Below, one piece after another: positions 50,222 to 59,503 of a DNA stretch of 64,000 nucleotides (positions are counted from its first letter, which is position 1; each line of letters starts with the position of its first letter). This stretch comes from Lachnospiraceae bacterium (GTDB taxonomy: Bacteria; Bacillota; Clostridia; Lachnospirales; Lachnospiraceae): contig JAFSYI010000085.1 of assembly GCA_017450065.1 (NCBI GenBank), positions 156,954 to 220,953 of the forward strand, written 5' to 3'. The position numbers and the translations under genes were made by a program. Below the pieces are notes generated by a model. The model ran no database searches. It was not told the origin of the DNA and was given only the letters and a program-made list of their open reading frames with translations.

Positions 50222-53200
50222 CTATAAATATTCTTCTGCATATTCTTCCAGTTGTTCCCGGGTCATAAGAACCTTCCTGGGCTTGGTTCCTTCCTCTTCG
50301 CCCACGACTCCGGCTTCCGCAAGCTGATCCATGATTCTTGCAGCCCTGTTAAAGCCTATCTTGAACAGCCTCTGCAGCATTCCTATAGATGCCTTGTTTT
50401 TTTCTATTATTGCCTTTGCTGCTTCATAGAACAGTTCATCATTTCCGTTTGCGGACGTATTACCACCCGAAGCGCTGCCTGTATCAGCCGCCCCTCCCTG
50501 GGTTACCGATGCCGACCTGATCTTCTGTACTATCTCCTCATCATACCCGTCACCGCCGGTATGCTCCTTAAGGAAATCAACCACATCGCTGACCTCCTGA
50601 TCCGAAACAAACGGTCCCTGTACTCTTGCCGGTTTAGTATAGCCCTGTGGATAGAAGAGCATATCACCCTTTCCCAGAAGCTTCTCAGCTCCGACCATAT
50701 CAAGTATTGTTCTTGAATCCACACTGCTTGATACGCTGAATGCGATACGGCTTGGCATATTGGCTTTAATAAGTCCGGTAACAACATCAACAGAAGGCCT
50801 CTGTGTTGCTATTACCAGATGGATACCTGCAGCTCTTGCCTTCTGCGCTATCCGGCAGATGGATTCCTCGACCTCTTTGGAGGCAACCATCATAAGGTCT
50901 GCCAACTCGTCCACTATTATGACTATCCTCGGAAGAACCTTATATCTGTCCTGCTCGGGAACATTAGTCATAGACCTGACCTTCTTATTATAGCCGTTTA
51001 AGTCACGCACTCCGAATTCCGCGAACTTATTATAACGGTCATCCATTTCCACAACACCCCATTTAAGGGCTTCTGCCGCCTGCTTCGGATCCGTAACAAC
51101 AGGGATCATCAGATGCGGTATTCCGTTATAGACACTAAGCTCGACCACCTTGGGATCGACCATTATGAGCTTAACCTCATCAGGTCTTGCCTTATACAGG
51201 ATACTCATTATAAGAGTATTTATACATACCGACTTACCTGAACCTGTAGCGCCTGCTATAAGAAGATGCGGCATCTTACCTATATCGGCCACTACGGTCT
51301 CGCCGCTTAATCCCTTACCTACGGCAAAGCTTAATTTGCTTTCCGACTCCTTAAACTCCCTGCTTTCAATAAGATCCCTGAACATTACGGCAGATATTTC
51401 TTCATTGGGAAGTTCGATACCTATCAGTGCCTTACCCGGGATCGGTGCTTCTATACGCACATTCTTGGCAGCCATGCTGAGCATAATATCATCGCTTAAG
51501 TTAATTACCTTGCTGACCTTAACACCTACATCGGGCTTCATTTCAAAACGTGTTATCGCAGGTCCCTGTGTGTATCCGGTCATCGTTACGCCGACTCCGA
51601 ATTCCTTCAGCGTCTCCTGAAGCCTGATCGCCTTATTGTCAAGAATGAGCTTGGAATCTCCGGAATTGTCCTTCTTACCTTCCTTGAGCATACTTATCGG
51701 CGGGAAACGGAATTCCCTTACAGGCTTCTTCTTTTCAACGCCGCCGGGCATTATATTTCCGGATGAAACAGCATGACTCTTCCGGTCCTCTTTATATGAT
51801 GATTCATCCACCGTTACCGCGGGCATTTTATACGCATCCACGGTAGTATCACTGAAGCCGATTCCGCCTTCTTCATCACCAAAACCGTCTTTCCCCAGGA
51901 TATGCTCATCTCCTGATCTGTACTCTTCTCCGGTGTCTACTGTACTGTTATATTCAATATGATTCCTGTTATCTTCAGCTTCGAAACCATGTTTTTGTTC
52001 TCTTACAGGTTCTTTATCCTGTTCTATGTATTGCTCTCTGTATTGGTCTCCGTATTGGTCTCTGTTTTGTTCTATGTATTGTTCACTGTATTGTTCTGTG
52101 CTTAGTTCTGAGTATTGTTCTCTGTTTTGTCCGCTTCTTTGTATCCTGTCGTCAGGGCTCTCCGTCTCTGTACGCCTATCACCGGCAGGTACTGTATTAT
52201 GTGTTATATCCTTAACAGTGCGGAAACCTTCTTCAGAATATCCGCCTCCGTTTAACGTGCTTCCGTAATCCCTTTCAGCCGCAAGATGCGCAGTTTCATT
52301 TATTATCGCGCTCTCAAGCTCTGCCGTGTTATATGAAACAGCAATAGAATGACTGTTCTTTACATTGTTATAGCCGGGTCTGTTAATATTCACGGGTTCG
52401 GCGTAACGAAGCTCCCTCATTCCGTCATTGTCTGTATCAGCAGCCGCATTCATCCCTGAGCCGAGGCCTTCATCACCCGTGCTTTGGCTTAATCCGGAAT
52501 TTCCTTTTGAATCTTTACCGGCATTAAAAGCATTGGATATCTCATGTATGTCATCCCTGTAAAGGATTCCCTGATCCGTTTCTTCTTCCATGGTATGATC
52601 ATGGAAATCACCGGGCATAGCATTCTCATTAGTCTGTGCGGAAAGTCCCGCATCAAGTATCACACCTGATACTTTTTTATCTATCCTTAGCTGTCCCTCT
52701 TCCTTCTGTCTTAAGTTCTCCCGTCTCTGTTTCTCCGCTTCTATCCTTTTCTGAAGTCTTTCTTCATCACGCTGTCTTAAGCGTTCATCACGCTCTGCAA
52801 CCTTCTGTCTTCTGAGTTCTTCTTCCTCAAGGCGCCTTGCCTCCCTTTCCTCCTGTCTCAGACGCTTCTGTTCCTCTCTTAACGGGCGCTCGTTTTCGCG
52901 TCGTTCCCTTATCCTCTCAAGATCATTCCTTGCATTGTCATATAAGGTACGCCCACCGTTAGCCATTCCACGGAAGATGGATTTCTCGGTTATAAGTATG
53001 ACAGATATAATAAGTAAGACCAGAAGAACGATATAAGCTCCCACGGTTCCTATTCCTTTGGTAAGAAGGCTGCTTACCGTTCCTCCGACGATACCGCCTC
53101 CGCGTTTGAGTCCCGAACAGAATGTATAATAATCTGTCAGTTTATTAAAATCAGTATTCCTGGGTGGAAACAGAAGCTGCGCCAACGCGCAGAAAACAAT

Positions 53201-53605
53201 AAGCAGCACGATCCCTGCCCATATCTTTACCGTTGTTACGGTATTCCCTTTATTTGAAACATAAAAAAAGGCCGATACCACAAGCAAGACCGGAACCAGA
53301 AATGATACGATCCCAAACAGTCCGTACAGTATGCCGCTTATAAAATCGCCCAGGCTTCCGACTATACCGAGATTACTCAAAAGAAGCAATGCCGAGAAGG
53401 CGATTATGACAATAAGACTGATCTCATTTATCATTCCTTCATTTGCATTGTTTCTGCCTGACGATCTGTTTCCCGATCTGCTTCTTGCCGATGAGCTTCT
53501 GCTTTTACTGCTGCTTCTCGCCGTAGAACTCTTCCTTGTTCCGGACGATCTTCTGCTGCCCGACGCAGATGAATTTCTTTTTTTTGCTGTAGACCCCGTA
53601 GCCAT
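50222..53605 (-). CDS. ftsK: DNA translocase FtsK/SpoIIIE family
   Basis: 1127 residues. The N-terminus is Ser/Arg/Lys-rich and disordered (1-55), then four to five membrane helices (about 57-200), an Arg/Glu-rich coiled coil (about 220-310) and a very long low-complexity linker to about 660. The motor domain has Walker A GATGSGKS near 780 and Walker [12 protein letters not shown], and the C-terminus is a winged-helix gamma domain (last 70 residues, [19 protein letters not shown]). It pumps DNA through the septum, in division or spore formation. The linker holds tandem EQY-type repeats near residues 490-530. The ATG overlaps the stop of a 34-codon ORF (TAATG). Confidence 0.95.
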   Translation of the reverse strand: MATGSTAKKRNSSASGSRRSSGTRKSSTARSSSKSRSSSARSRSGNRSSGRNNANEGMINEISLIVIIAFSALLLLSNLGIVGSLGDFISGILYGLFGIVSFLVPVLLVVSAFFYVSNKGNTVTTVKIWAGIVLLIVFCALAQLLFPPRNTDFNKLTDYYTFCSGLKRGGGIVGGTVSSLLTKGIGTVGAYIVLLVLLIISVILITEKSIFRGMANGGRTLYDNARNDLERIRERRENERPLREEQKRLRQEEREARRLEEEELRRQKVAERDERLRQRDEERLQKRIEAEKQRRENLRQKEEGQLRIDKKVSGVILDAGLSAQTNENAMPGDFHDHTMEEETDQGILYRDDIHEISNAFNAGKDSKGNSGLSQSTGDEGLGSGMNAAADTDNDGMRELRYAEPVNINRPGYNNVKNSHSIAVSYNTAELESAIINETAHLAAERDYGSTLNGGGYSEEGFRTVKDITHNTVPAGDRRTETESPDDRIQRSGQNREQYSELSTEQYSEQYIEQNRDQYGDQYREQYIEQDKEPVREQKHGFEAEDNRNHIEYNSTVDTGEEYRSGDEHILGKDGFGDEEGGIGFSDTTVDAYKMPAVTVDESSYKEDRKSHAVSSGNIMPGGVEKKKPVREFRFPPISMLKEGKKDNSGDSKLILDNKAIRLQETLKEFGVGVTMTGYTQGPAITRFEMKPDVGVKVSKVINLSDDIMLSMAAKNVRIEAPIPGKALIGIELPNEEISAVMFRDLIESREFKESESKLSFAVGKGLSGETVVADIGKMPHLLIAGATGSGKSVCINTLIMSILYKARPDEVKLIMVDPKVVELSVYNGIPHLMIPVVTDPKQAAEALKWGVVEMDDRYNKFAEFGVRDLNGYNKKVRSMTNVPEQDRYKVLPRIVIIVDELADLMMVASKEVEESICRIAQKARAAGIHLVIATQRPSVDVVTGLIKANMPSRIAFSVSSSVDSRTILDMVGAEKLLGKGDMLFYPQGYTKPARVQGPFVSDQEVSDVVDFLKEHTGGDGYDEEIVQKIRSASVTQGGAADTGSASGGNTSANGNDELFYEAAKAIIEKNKASIGMLQRLFKIGFNRAARIMDQLAEAGVVGEEEGTKPRKVLMTREQLEEYAEEYL
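52020..52130 (-). repeat. In-frame degenerate tandem repeat in the ftsK linker
   Basis: A run of short degenerate 12-18 bp units (TATTGTTCT/TATTGGTCT on plus) encodes about ten (E/D)QY motifs, such as [10 protein letters not shown] and [11 protein letters not shown]. Such tracts change length by slippage; the frame is kept. Confidence 0.8.
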
Positions 53606-53709
53606 TATTTATTACTTACTCCTCTTATCCTGTATTCATGTAATTCCACATACTGTTCCCTGCGGAGCAGCCTCGTCGTTAAACCGGAATGTACATATAT
53701 TATCCGCAC
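53605..53709 (-). CDS. Short ORF with strong SD, overlapping the ftsK start
   Basis: A GTG start (53707-53709) lies 6 nt after GGAGGGG (53716-53722) and opens 34 codons: [34 protein letters not shown]. Its TAA stop overlaps the ftsK ATG as TAATG. The peptide is basic and has no membrane segment. I do not recognise it. It may be a true small protein or a leader that couples ribosome flow to ftsK. The SD and the exact junction are the evidence; conservation is untested. Confidence 0.5.
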   Translation of the reverse strand: MRIIYVHSGLTTRLLRREQYVELHEYRIRGVSNK

Positions 53710-53723
53710 AGAGATCCCCTCCG

Positions 53724-53735
53724 ATCCGTACGGAT
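53724..53735. promoter_or_regulatory. 12-bp palindrome before the short ORF upstream of ftsK
   Basis: ATCCGTACGGAT is a perfect palindrome just ahead of the GGAGGGG SD, a position where an operator or a small mRNA stem could affect translation. Confidence 0.35.
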
Positions 53736-53761
53736 ACCTGTTAATATTTATCCCTGTAATA

Positions 53762-54646
53762 TCAAACCTTAAGCTTTACCAGGAACACAATTATCGATAC
53801 CGCCCCCAAAACAAAGCAGTATATCCAGAACGGCTTGAAATTACGTTTGATCGCAAGACCGCTCACCAGCTTAAGGGCAAAAAAGCCTATTACTGCAGCC
53901 AGTATCATTGCAACTATACAGGCACCTGCCGATACACCGGCGCCCTCCGAACCCGGAAGCTTAAACAGCTCCAGAATGAGTGCACCCAGAATTGCCGGAA
54001 CTGACATAATGAATGAATATTTAACCGCCAGCTTTCTGTCAAAGCCGCATAACAGACACCCGGTTATCGTGGTACCTGATCTTGATATACCCGGCAGGAC
54101 TGCGAATCCCTGCGCTATACCCACAAGCATTGCATCACCCAGATTGGCATCCTTAAGCTTCTTTCCGCCATTCTCTATAAGATCGGAAATAAACAGGATA
54201 CCGCCGGTACCGAGTAAGCAGAGGCCAACGACCAGCAGGTTCCCTGAAACCTGTTCAACAACATCATCGATCAGCACACCCATTATTCCGGTCGGTATGG
54301 TGGAAATAATAAGCATCACCACAAATTTCCTGTGCGGATTCGAACATATGGGAATGTATTCACGTTTCTCAATGGATTTAAGATTCTGAAAATATATGCC
54401 TATGTTAATAAAGGTATCTCCGCATATGGAGAAGAAATCCGTTATTACTCTCAGTATATCCTTATAATATACGGTACATACCGCGGCAAGCGTCGCCACA
54501 TGGAGCAGTACGTCAAACAATATCCCTCCGTCTGTCTCCACCCCAAAGATATTCTTGATAAGAGCAAGGTGACCGGAGCTGCTTACCGGCAGGAACTCCG
54601 TTAATCCCTGAACTATACCCATAAGTATTGCCTGAAAAGTAGACAT
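53762..54646 (-). CDS. uppP: Undecaprenyl-diphosphate phosphatase UppP (BacA)
   Basis: 294 residues and about eight membrane helices. The active-site motifs are GLTEFLPVSSSGHL (residues about 14-27) and GISRSGTTI in the second half. It dephosphorylates undecaprenyl diphosphate to recycle the lipid carrier for peptidoglycan and gives some bacitracin resistance. An in-frame TTG two codons upstream touches the SD, whereas GGGAGG is 6 nt from the ATG at 54646. It lies between mscS and the short ORF/ftsK. Confidence 0.95.
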   Translation of the reverse strand: MSTFQAILMGIVQGLTEFLPVSSSGHLALIKNIFGVETDGGILFDVLLHVATLAAVCTVYYKDILRVITDFFSICGDTFINIGIYFQNLKSIEKREYIPICSNPHRKFVVMLIISTIPTGIMGVLIDDVVEQVSGNLLVVGLCLLGTGGILFISDLIENGGKKLKDANLGDAMLVGIAQGFAVLPGISRSGTTITGCLLCGFDRKLAVKYSFIMSVPAILGALILELFKLPGSEGAGVSAGACIVAMILAAVIGFFALKLVSGLAIKRNFKPFWIYCFVLGAVSIIVFLVKLKV

Positions 54647-54733
54647 CTTCAACCTCCCACAATCATCACCCGGTCTGATCAGGTAATGTCAATAGAATAA
54701 ACTTATCACAAAACAACTCTGATAGCAAACGCT

Positions 54734-55624
54734 TCAGTTATTTCCGCTGTTAAGATGCACATCCATCTGGTTAAAGGGTATTTCGATACCGTTTGCATCA
54801 AATGTCTTCTTGATATCCTCAAGTATCTGCCATTTGGATGTCCAATACTCCGATTTTTTCACGAAGAAACGCATCCCCATATCGATACTGCTTGAATTAA
54901 GCTCACTTACAAAAATCTGTTTCTCCTTATCGTGTACAACAAATTCTTCACTGTCAAGCAGCTCCGACAGAACTCTTTTGACCTTGTCTATGTCACTGTT
55001 ATATGATACTCCCACGATCACTTCAAGTTTTCTGACATCATAAAACGTCACATTCGTAACCGTGGTATTGGACATGACTCCGTTTGGAACGACTATGGAA
55101 CGGTTATCCACGGTCATAAGCCTTGTATAAAACATACCAATGTCGTCCACCGTTCCTTCAGCCCCTATGCCGGAGACAACCACATAATCACCGGGCACAA
55201 AGGGTTTGGTAAGGAGTATAAGCATTCCTCCCGCAAAATTCGAAAGCGAACCCTGAAAGGCAAGACCGATAGTAAGACCTGCCGATCCGAGGATTGCCAC
55301 GATAGAAGCCGTTTCAATCCCGAAGTATCCCGCAAGAAGACCGATAAGCAGGATATACAGCAGTACCTTGACCGTTGCATCTATGAAGTTAATATTCCCA
55401 TTGGCTATTGAGGACTTCTCGAGCGATTTACGGACCAGCTTCCTTATAAGCCTTATAATATATCTGCCGATAAAGAACAGGATAATAACTATTACTATCT
55501 TTGTTCCTTTATTGAGCAGATTATCAAGCAGACCGCTTGTATATCTCTGGAAGCTTGTAAGCTCTTTTGTCATATCCTGTGCCACATCCTGGGCAACATC
55601 CGTTGCAGCTGTTACAGGTGTCAA
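54734..55624 (-). CDS. Small-conductance mechanosensitive channel MscS family
   Basis: 296 residues: an N-terminal amphipathic stretch, three helices (about 40-60, 83-105 and the Gly/Ala-rich pore helix LGSAGLTIGLAFQGSLSNFAGG near 112-135, in pieces) and a cytoplasmic beta/alpha domain with PFVPGDYVV and VPNGVMSNTTVTN. It opens under membrane tension and releases solutes during osmotic downshift. The start codon is TTG (55622-55624), overlapping the glgB stop as TTGA, with GAGGG 8 nt upstream. Linkage to glgB may be only by transcription. Confidence 0.92.
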   Translation of the reverse strand: MTPVTAATDVAQDVAQDMTKELTSFQRYTSGLLDNLLNKGTKIVIVIILFFIGRYIIRLIRKLVRKSLEKSSIANGNINFIDATVKVLLYILLIGLLAGYFGIETASIVAILGSAGLTIGLAFQGSLSNFAGGMLILLTKPFVPGDYVVVSGIGAEGTVDDIGMFYTRLMTVDNRSIVVPNGVMSNTTVTNVTFYDVRKLEVIVGVSYNSDIDKVKRVLSELLDSEEFVVHDKEKQIFVSELNSSSIDMGMRFFVKKSEYWTSKWQILEDIKKTFDANGIEIPFNQMDVHLNSGNN

Positions 55625-57969
55625 TCAGTCAGCCCTCTTTCTTCTTTGTTATATTTTTCCTCAAGTTCATGACGCAGATCCTTCTTTACGCTCTTTGAGG
55701 CTTCCTTCTTTCCCTTTTCCGTCTTTTTTGCAGGCACCTTTCTCGGCTCGGCGGGCCCGTCATACCTGAACACGGATACGGACAGAGGAGCCACCTTTAT
55801 TCTGAGCGAATCATCCCTTCCGTCGCACTCATCAACCCTGGATACCTTAACTCTCGGATTTGTGTATCCCGTTCCTCCGTATTTAACCTCATCCGAATTA
55901 AATATCTCCTTATATTTACCCGGGAACGGAACTCCTATCTTATACTGATCCCTGTTGATATTGGCAAAATTACATACAACAAGAAGTGTCTGCGATTCGC
56001 ATTTTCTTAAAAATACAATTATACATTCGTTGGCAGAAATATTATTGATCCATTCAAAGCCGTCTATCTCGTTGTCCAGTTCATACAGTGCCGGATTGCT
56101 CTTATAGAAGTTAAGCATATCCTTAACGAACAGATTAAGCTGCTTATGCTCGTCATACTGAAGCAGGTCCCATTCAACGCTTCTGCTCTCACTCCACTCG
56201 TCCCATTCACCGATATCCTGGCCCATGAATGTAAGCAGCTTGCCGGGATGAGTCATCATATATCCGTATGCAGCCCTTAAGTTCGCGAACTTGTCCCATC
56301 TGCTTCCGGGCATCTTGGACAGCATCGAAGCCTTGCCGTGAACCACCTCATCATGTGAAAATACCAGTATGAACTTCTCTGAATAAGCATAGATCATGCT
56401 GAAGGTAAGCTCGGTATAGTGACCTGTTCTGAACAGCGGATCGTAACGCATGAACTCCGTAAAATCATTCATCCAGCCCATATTCCACTTATAATCAAAG
56501 CCAAGACCGTCATCATCAAGACTGCCCGAAACCCTCGGCCATGCCGTTGACTCCTCAGCTATGACTATCGAGCCGTCATCAAGCTTTGAATGTATGGAAT
56601 TAAAATGCTTAAGGAATTCAACAGCTTCAAGATTCTCGTTACCGCCGTACATATTGGCAACCCACTGACCGTCCTGCTTGCCGTAGTCAAGATACAGCAT
56701 TGATGCCACTGCATCCATCCTGATACCGTCCGCATGATACTCCTTAATCCAGTAAAGAGCATTAGCGAGCAGATAATTGCTTACCTGGGGACGTCCGTAA
56801 TTATATATCGACGTTCTCCAGTGGGGATGGTATCCCTGCCTCGGATCCAGATGCTCATACAGGCAGGTTCCGTCGAACTCCGACAGCCCCTGATCGTCCT
56901 TCGGGAAATGAGCCGGAACCCAGTCAAGGATGACTCCGATACCTTTTGAATGCATGTAATCCATGAAATACATAAGATCCTCCGGCGTGCCGTATCGGCT
57001 CGTCGGGGCATAATAACCGATGATCTGATATCCCCATGATTCATCCAGCGGATGCTCCATCACGGGCATAACCTCGATATGTGTATATCCCATCTTAAGA
57101 ACGTAGTCCGCGATAAGCGGTGCCAGTTCCCTGTAGTTATAGAATTCACGTCCGTCCGAGGGCTTCATGAACGATCCAAGATGCACCTCATAGATGCTGA
57201 GCGGTTTATCCTTTCCCTGGATTTCCTTCCTGTTCTTAAGCCATTTATCATCTGTCCATTTGTAATTCTTAATATTCCTTACTACCGAAGCCGATGCCGG
57301 GCGTACCTCTGCGCCGAAAGCATACGGATCTGCCTTGAACTTTATGATATCACCCTTTAGCTTAAGCTCGTATTTATATACCGCGCCTTCCTTTACTCCC
57401 GGAATAAATAACTCGAATATGCCGCCTTCGGGAAGCCTTCTCATCTGATGCCGGCGGCCGTCCCAGTTATTGAAATCCCCAACAACGCTTACTCTTACGG
57501 CATTGGGCGCCCATACTGCGAATGACACTCCCTTTACCCCGTCTATTGTACGAAGCTGTGCCCCCATTACTTCATAGGCTTCATAATGTATACCTGCATT
57601 AAGCCTTGCAATATCTTTATCCGTCACAGTACTTTCGAAGCGGTAGGGATCCTGCATTTCGTATGATTCACCGTCCGTTGTATACACCTTATAGTAATAG
57701 CTGTATTTTACTTTCTTGAGGCTGTGAACAAGAACAGCATAGAAGCCTGTCTCATCCATAAGCTCCATGGGATATTCCTTAAAGGTATCACCGGTCTTTA
57801 CGATCGCGCTTATCTTTTCGATATTCTCCACTCCGGGAAGATATGTCTGTATCAGTATACCGCCGGAGACATAATGTCCCCCAAGGAAATCATGCGGTTC
57901 ATCCTCTTCGGAATAAACCAGACCCTCAATCTTTGCCCAATCCATCATCCTATACAATTTCTTGTCCAT
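55621..57969 (-). CDS. glgB: 1,4-alpha-glucan branching enzyme GlgB
   Basis: 782 residues. N-terminal beta domains (CBM48 at about 130-230, VSFAVWAPNAVRVSVVGDFNNWDGR in pieces) precede the GH13 barrel with the catalytic residues in DGIRMDAVASML (Asp, about 418), IAEESTAWP (Glu) and FSHDEVVHGK (Asp). A C-terminal beta domain and an unusual Lys/Glu-rich tail of about 45 residues follow (RKVPAKKTEKGKKEASKS). It makes alpha-1,6 branches in glycogen. No other glg gene is in the window. AAGGAGG precedes the ATG. Confidence 0.94.
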   Translation of the reverse strand: MDKKLYRMMDWAKIEGLVYSEEDEPHDFLGGHYVSGGILIQTYLPGVENIEKISAIVKTGDTFKEYPMELMDETGFYAVLVHSLKKVKYSYYYKVYTTDGESYEMQDPYRFESTVTDKDIARLNAGIHYEAYEVMGAQLRTIDGVKGVSFAVWAPNAVRVSVVGDFNNWDGRRHQMRRLPEGGIFELFIPGVKEGAVYKYELKLKGDIIKFKADPYAFGAEVRPASASVVRNIKNYKWTDDKWLKNRKEIQGKDKPLSIYEVHLGSFMKPSDGREFYNYRELAPLIADYVLKMGYTHIEVMPVMEHPLDESWGYQIIGYYAPTSRYGTPEDLMYFMDYMHSKGIGVILDWVPAHFPKDDQGLSEFDGTCLYEHLDPRQGYHPHWRTSIYNYGRPQVSNYLLANALYWIKEYHADGIRMDAVASMLYLDYGKQDGQWVANMYGGNENLEAVEFLKHFNSIHSKLDDGSIVIAEESTAWPRVSGSLDDDGLGFDYKWNMGWMNDFTEFMRYDPLFRTGHYTELTFSMIYAYSEKFILVFSHDEVVHGKASMLSKMPGSRWDKFANLRAAYGYMMTHPGKLLTFMGQDIGEWDEWSESRSVEWDLLQYDEHKQLNLFVKDMLNFYKSNPALYELDNEIDGFEWINNISANECIIVFLRKCESQTLLVVCNFANINRDQYKIGVPFPGKYKEIFNSDEVKYGGTGYTNPRVKVSRVDECDGRDDSLRIKVAPLSVSVFRYDGPAEPRKVPAKKTEKGKKEASKSVKKDLRHELEEKYNKEERGLTD

Positions 57970-58058
57970 GGTGCCTCCTTAAATTGTTTTCTCAAAATAA
58001 TCAAAGTCATTTCGAACAAGACTTTTCCCTATCACATAGCCTGCTTACCCGGCATATC

Positions 58059-59300
58059 TCATCTCTCGATCTCGTGTATAAACAGACCGCTTCTTAACTT
58101 CGGCTCGAACCATGTCGACTTCGGCGGCATCAAAAGAGCGGCATCTGCCACATCAAACAGCTCCTGTATTGATGTAGGATACATGGCAAATGCTATTTGA
58201 CAGTCTATGCCGCACCTTCTCTCAAGCTCCTTAAGCCCCCTTATCCCTCCGACAAAATCAATCCTCTTATCGGTCTTGGGATCATCGATCCCGAATACCG
58301 GCTTCAAGACATTATTCTGAAGTATCGAAACATCAAGTCCCTCGACCGGATCGTCACTGAGATATCTCTTATCGAAATCAAGCGAATACCATTTCCCTTC
58401 AGCAAATACCGATACCTCACCCTTATGCGCGGGCTTATACGGCTCTGTACCTCTTTCGGTAAGCTCACCCATTTCCCTCAGTATACCCAGTACTTCATCG
58501 ATGCTGTGCCCGTTAAGATCCTTAAGCACACGGTTGTAATCCATTATCATAAGCTGTTCATCCGGAAACAGTACCGACAGGAAATAATTGAATTCCTCAT
58601 CTCCCGTATAATCCTTATGCTCCTCCCGGCGCTTAAGACCAACCTTAACGGCGCTTGCGCATCTGTGATGGCCGTCGGCGATATATATTGAATCCATGTC
58701 GGTAAATGCCTTCTCTATCCCGGTTATATCGGATGTATCATCTATGATCCATACCCTGTGTCTTATCCCGTCATCTGAAGTAAAATCATTAACCGCCGGT
58801 GTGGATTTCACCCTTTCCACTATACCGTTTATCGCCTCACTGGCTCTGTACGCAAGGAAAATAGGCCCGGTCTGCGCACTGAGTGCATCGACGTGCCTTA
58901 TCCTGTCCACTTCCTTGTCAGCTCTTGTATTCTCATGCTTCTTTATCACGCTGTTAATATAATCATCTATGGATGCGCAGGCAACAATTCCGGTCTGGGT
59001 GCGCCCGTCCATCGTAAGCTCGTAAATATAATAGCATGACTTCTCATCCCTTACGAACTCTCCCCTTTCAAGCATGCCCCTGAACAGCTCGTCCGCCTTG
59101 TCATATACGCGGTCATCATAGGTATCCACGTCATCGGGGAAGGATGTTTCCGCCCTGTCTATCCTGAGGAATGAAATATCATTTCCCTTAACTGCCTCCT
59201 TCGCCTCGGCTCTGTTGTACACATCATAAGGCAGTGCCGCAATCTTATCTTCCAGTCCCCCTGCGGGTCTTATTGCATTAAACGGTCTTATCTTTGCCAT
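58059..59300 (-). CDS. DUF1015 family protein
   Basis: 413 residues from the ATG at 59300 (GGGAGGAAG upstream). It starts MAKIRPFNAIRP and has the ALPYDVYNRAEAK, SFLRIDRAE, IYIADGHHRCASAV and VLFPDEQLMIMDYNRV blocks of DUF1015. The His-rich GHHR motif suggests a metal or catalytic site. The family is cytoplasmic and often described as SerB-associated or HTH-type without proof; in anaerobes it can lie next to serine-pathway genes, which is not the case here. A longer frame to 59405 runs through the promoter and is rejected. Confidence 0.88.
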   Translation of the reverse strand: MAKIRPFNAIRPAGGLEDKIAALPYDVYNRAEAKEAVKGNDISFLRIDRAETSFPDDVDTYDDRVYDKADELFRGMLERGEFVRDEKSCYYIYELTMDGRTQTGIVACASIDDYINSVIKKHENTRADKEVDRIRHVDALSAQTGPIFLAYRASEAINGIVERVKSTPAVNDFTSDDGIRHRVWIIDDTSDITGIEKAFTDMDSIYIADGHHRCASAVKVGLKRREEHKDYTGDEEFNYFLSVLFPDEQLMIMDYNRVLKDLNGHSIDEVLGILREMGELTERGTEPYKPAHKGEVSVFAEGKWYSLDFDKRYLSDDPVEGLDVSILQNNVLKPVFGIDDPKTDKRIDFVGGIRGLKELERRCGIDCQIAFAMYPTSIQELFDVADAALLMPPKSTWFEPKLRSGLFIHEIER

Positions 59301-59335
59301 GACTTCCTCCCTGTACTTTTTCACATACACCATAT

Positions 59336-59364
59336 ATTGTACCAAAAAACATACACAATAACAA
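59336..59364 (-). promoter_or_regulatory. Promoter of the DUF1015-glgB-mscS group
   Basis: On minus TTGTTA (59359-59364), a 17-bp spacer and TACAAT (59336-59341), with TG at the extended -10 position. Confidence 0.7.
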
Positions 59365-59393
59365 CATATAATTAAATTTATAGACAAAACATC

Positions 59394-59429
59394 AAACAGG
59401 CACACCCTTATATTCAGGTGTGCCTGTTT
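59394..59429 (-). terminator. Terminator after the giant surface protein gene
   Basis: AAACAGGCACACC (59394-59406) pairs with GGTGTGCCTGTTT (59417-59429) around a 10-nt loop; on minus the stem ends in TTT and continues GATGTTTTG. Confidence 0.85.
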
Positions 59430-59503
59430 ATTCTCAGCGTACTTATCTTACGCTTTTAAATGTGTTGGATTTCTACGCATTGCATCATATTACACTTACC
59501 CGT

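Noticed and set aside
52020-52130. CRISPR-like repeats
   Set aside because: The repeats are short, degenerate, keep the ftsK reading frame and have no spacers.
58059-59405. Long version of the DUF1015 protein starting at 59405
   Set aside because: The added N-terminus is translated from terminator and promoter sequence; the ATG at 59300 has GGGAGG and the family start.
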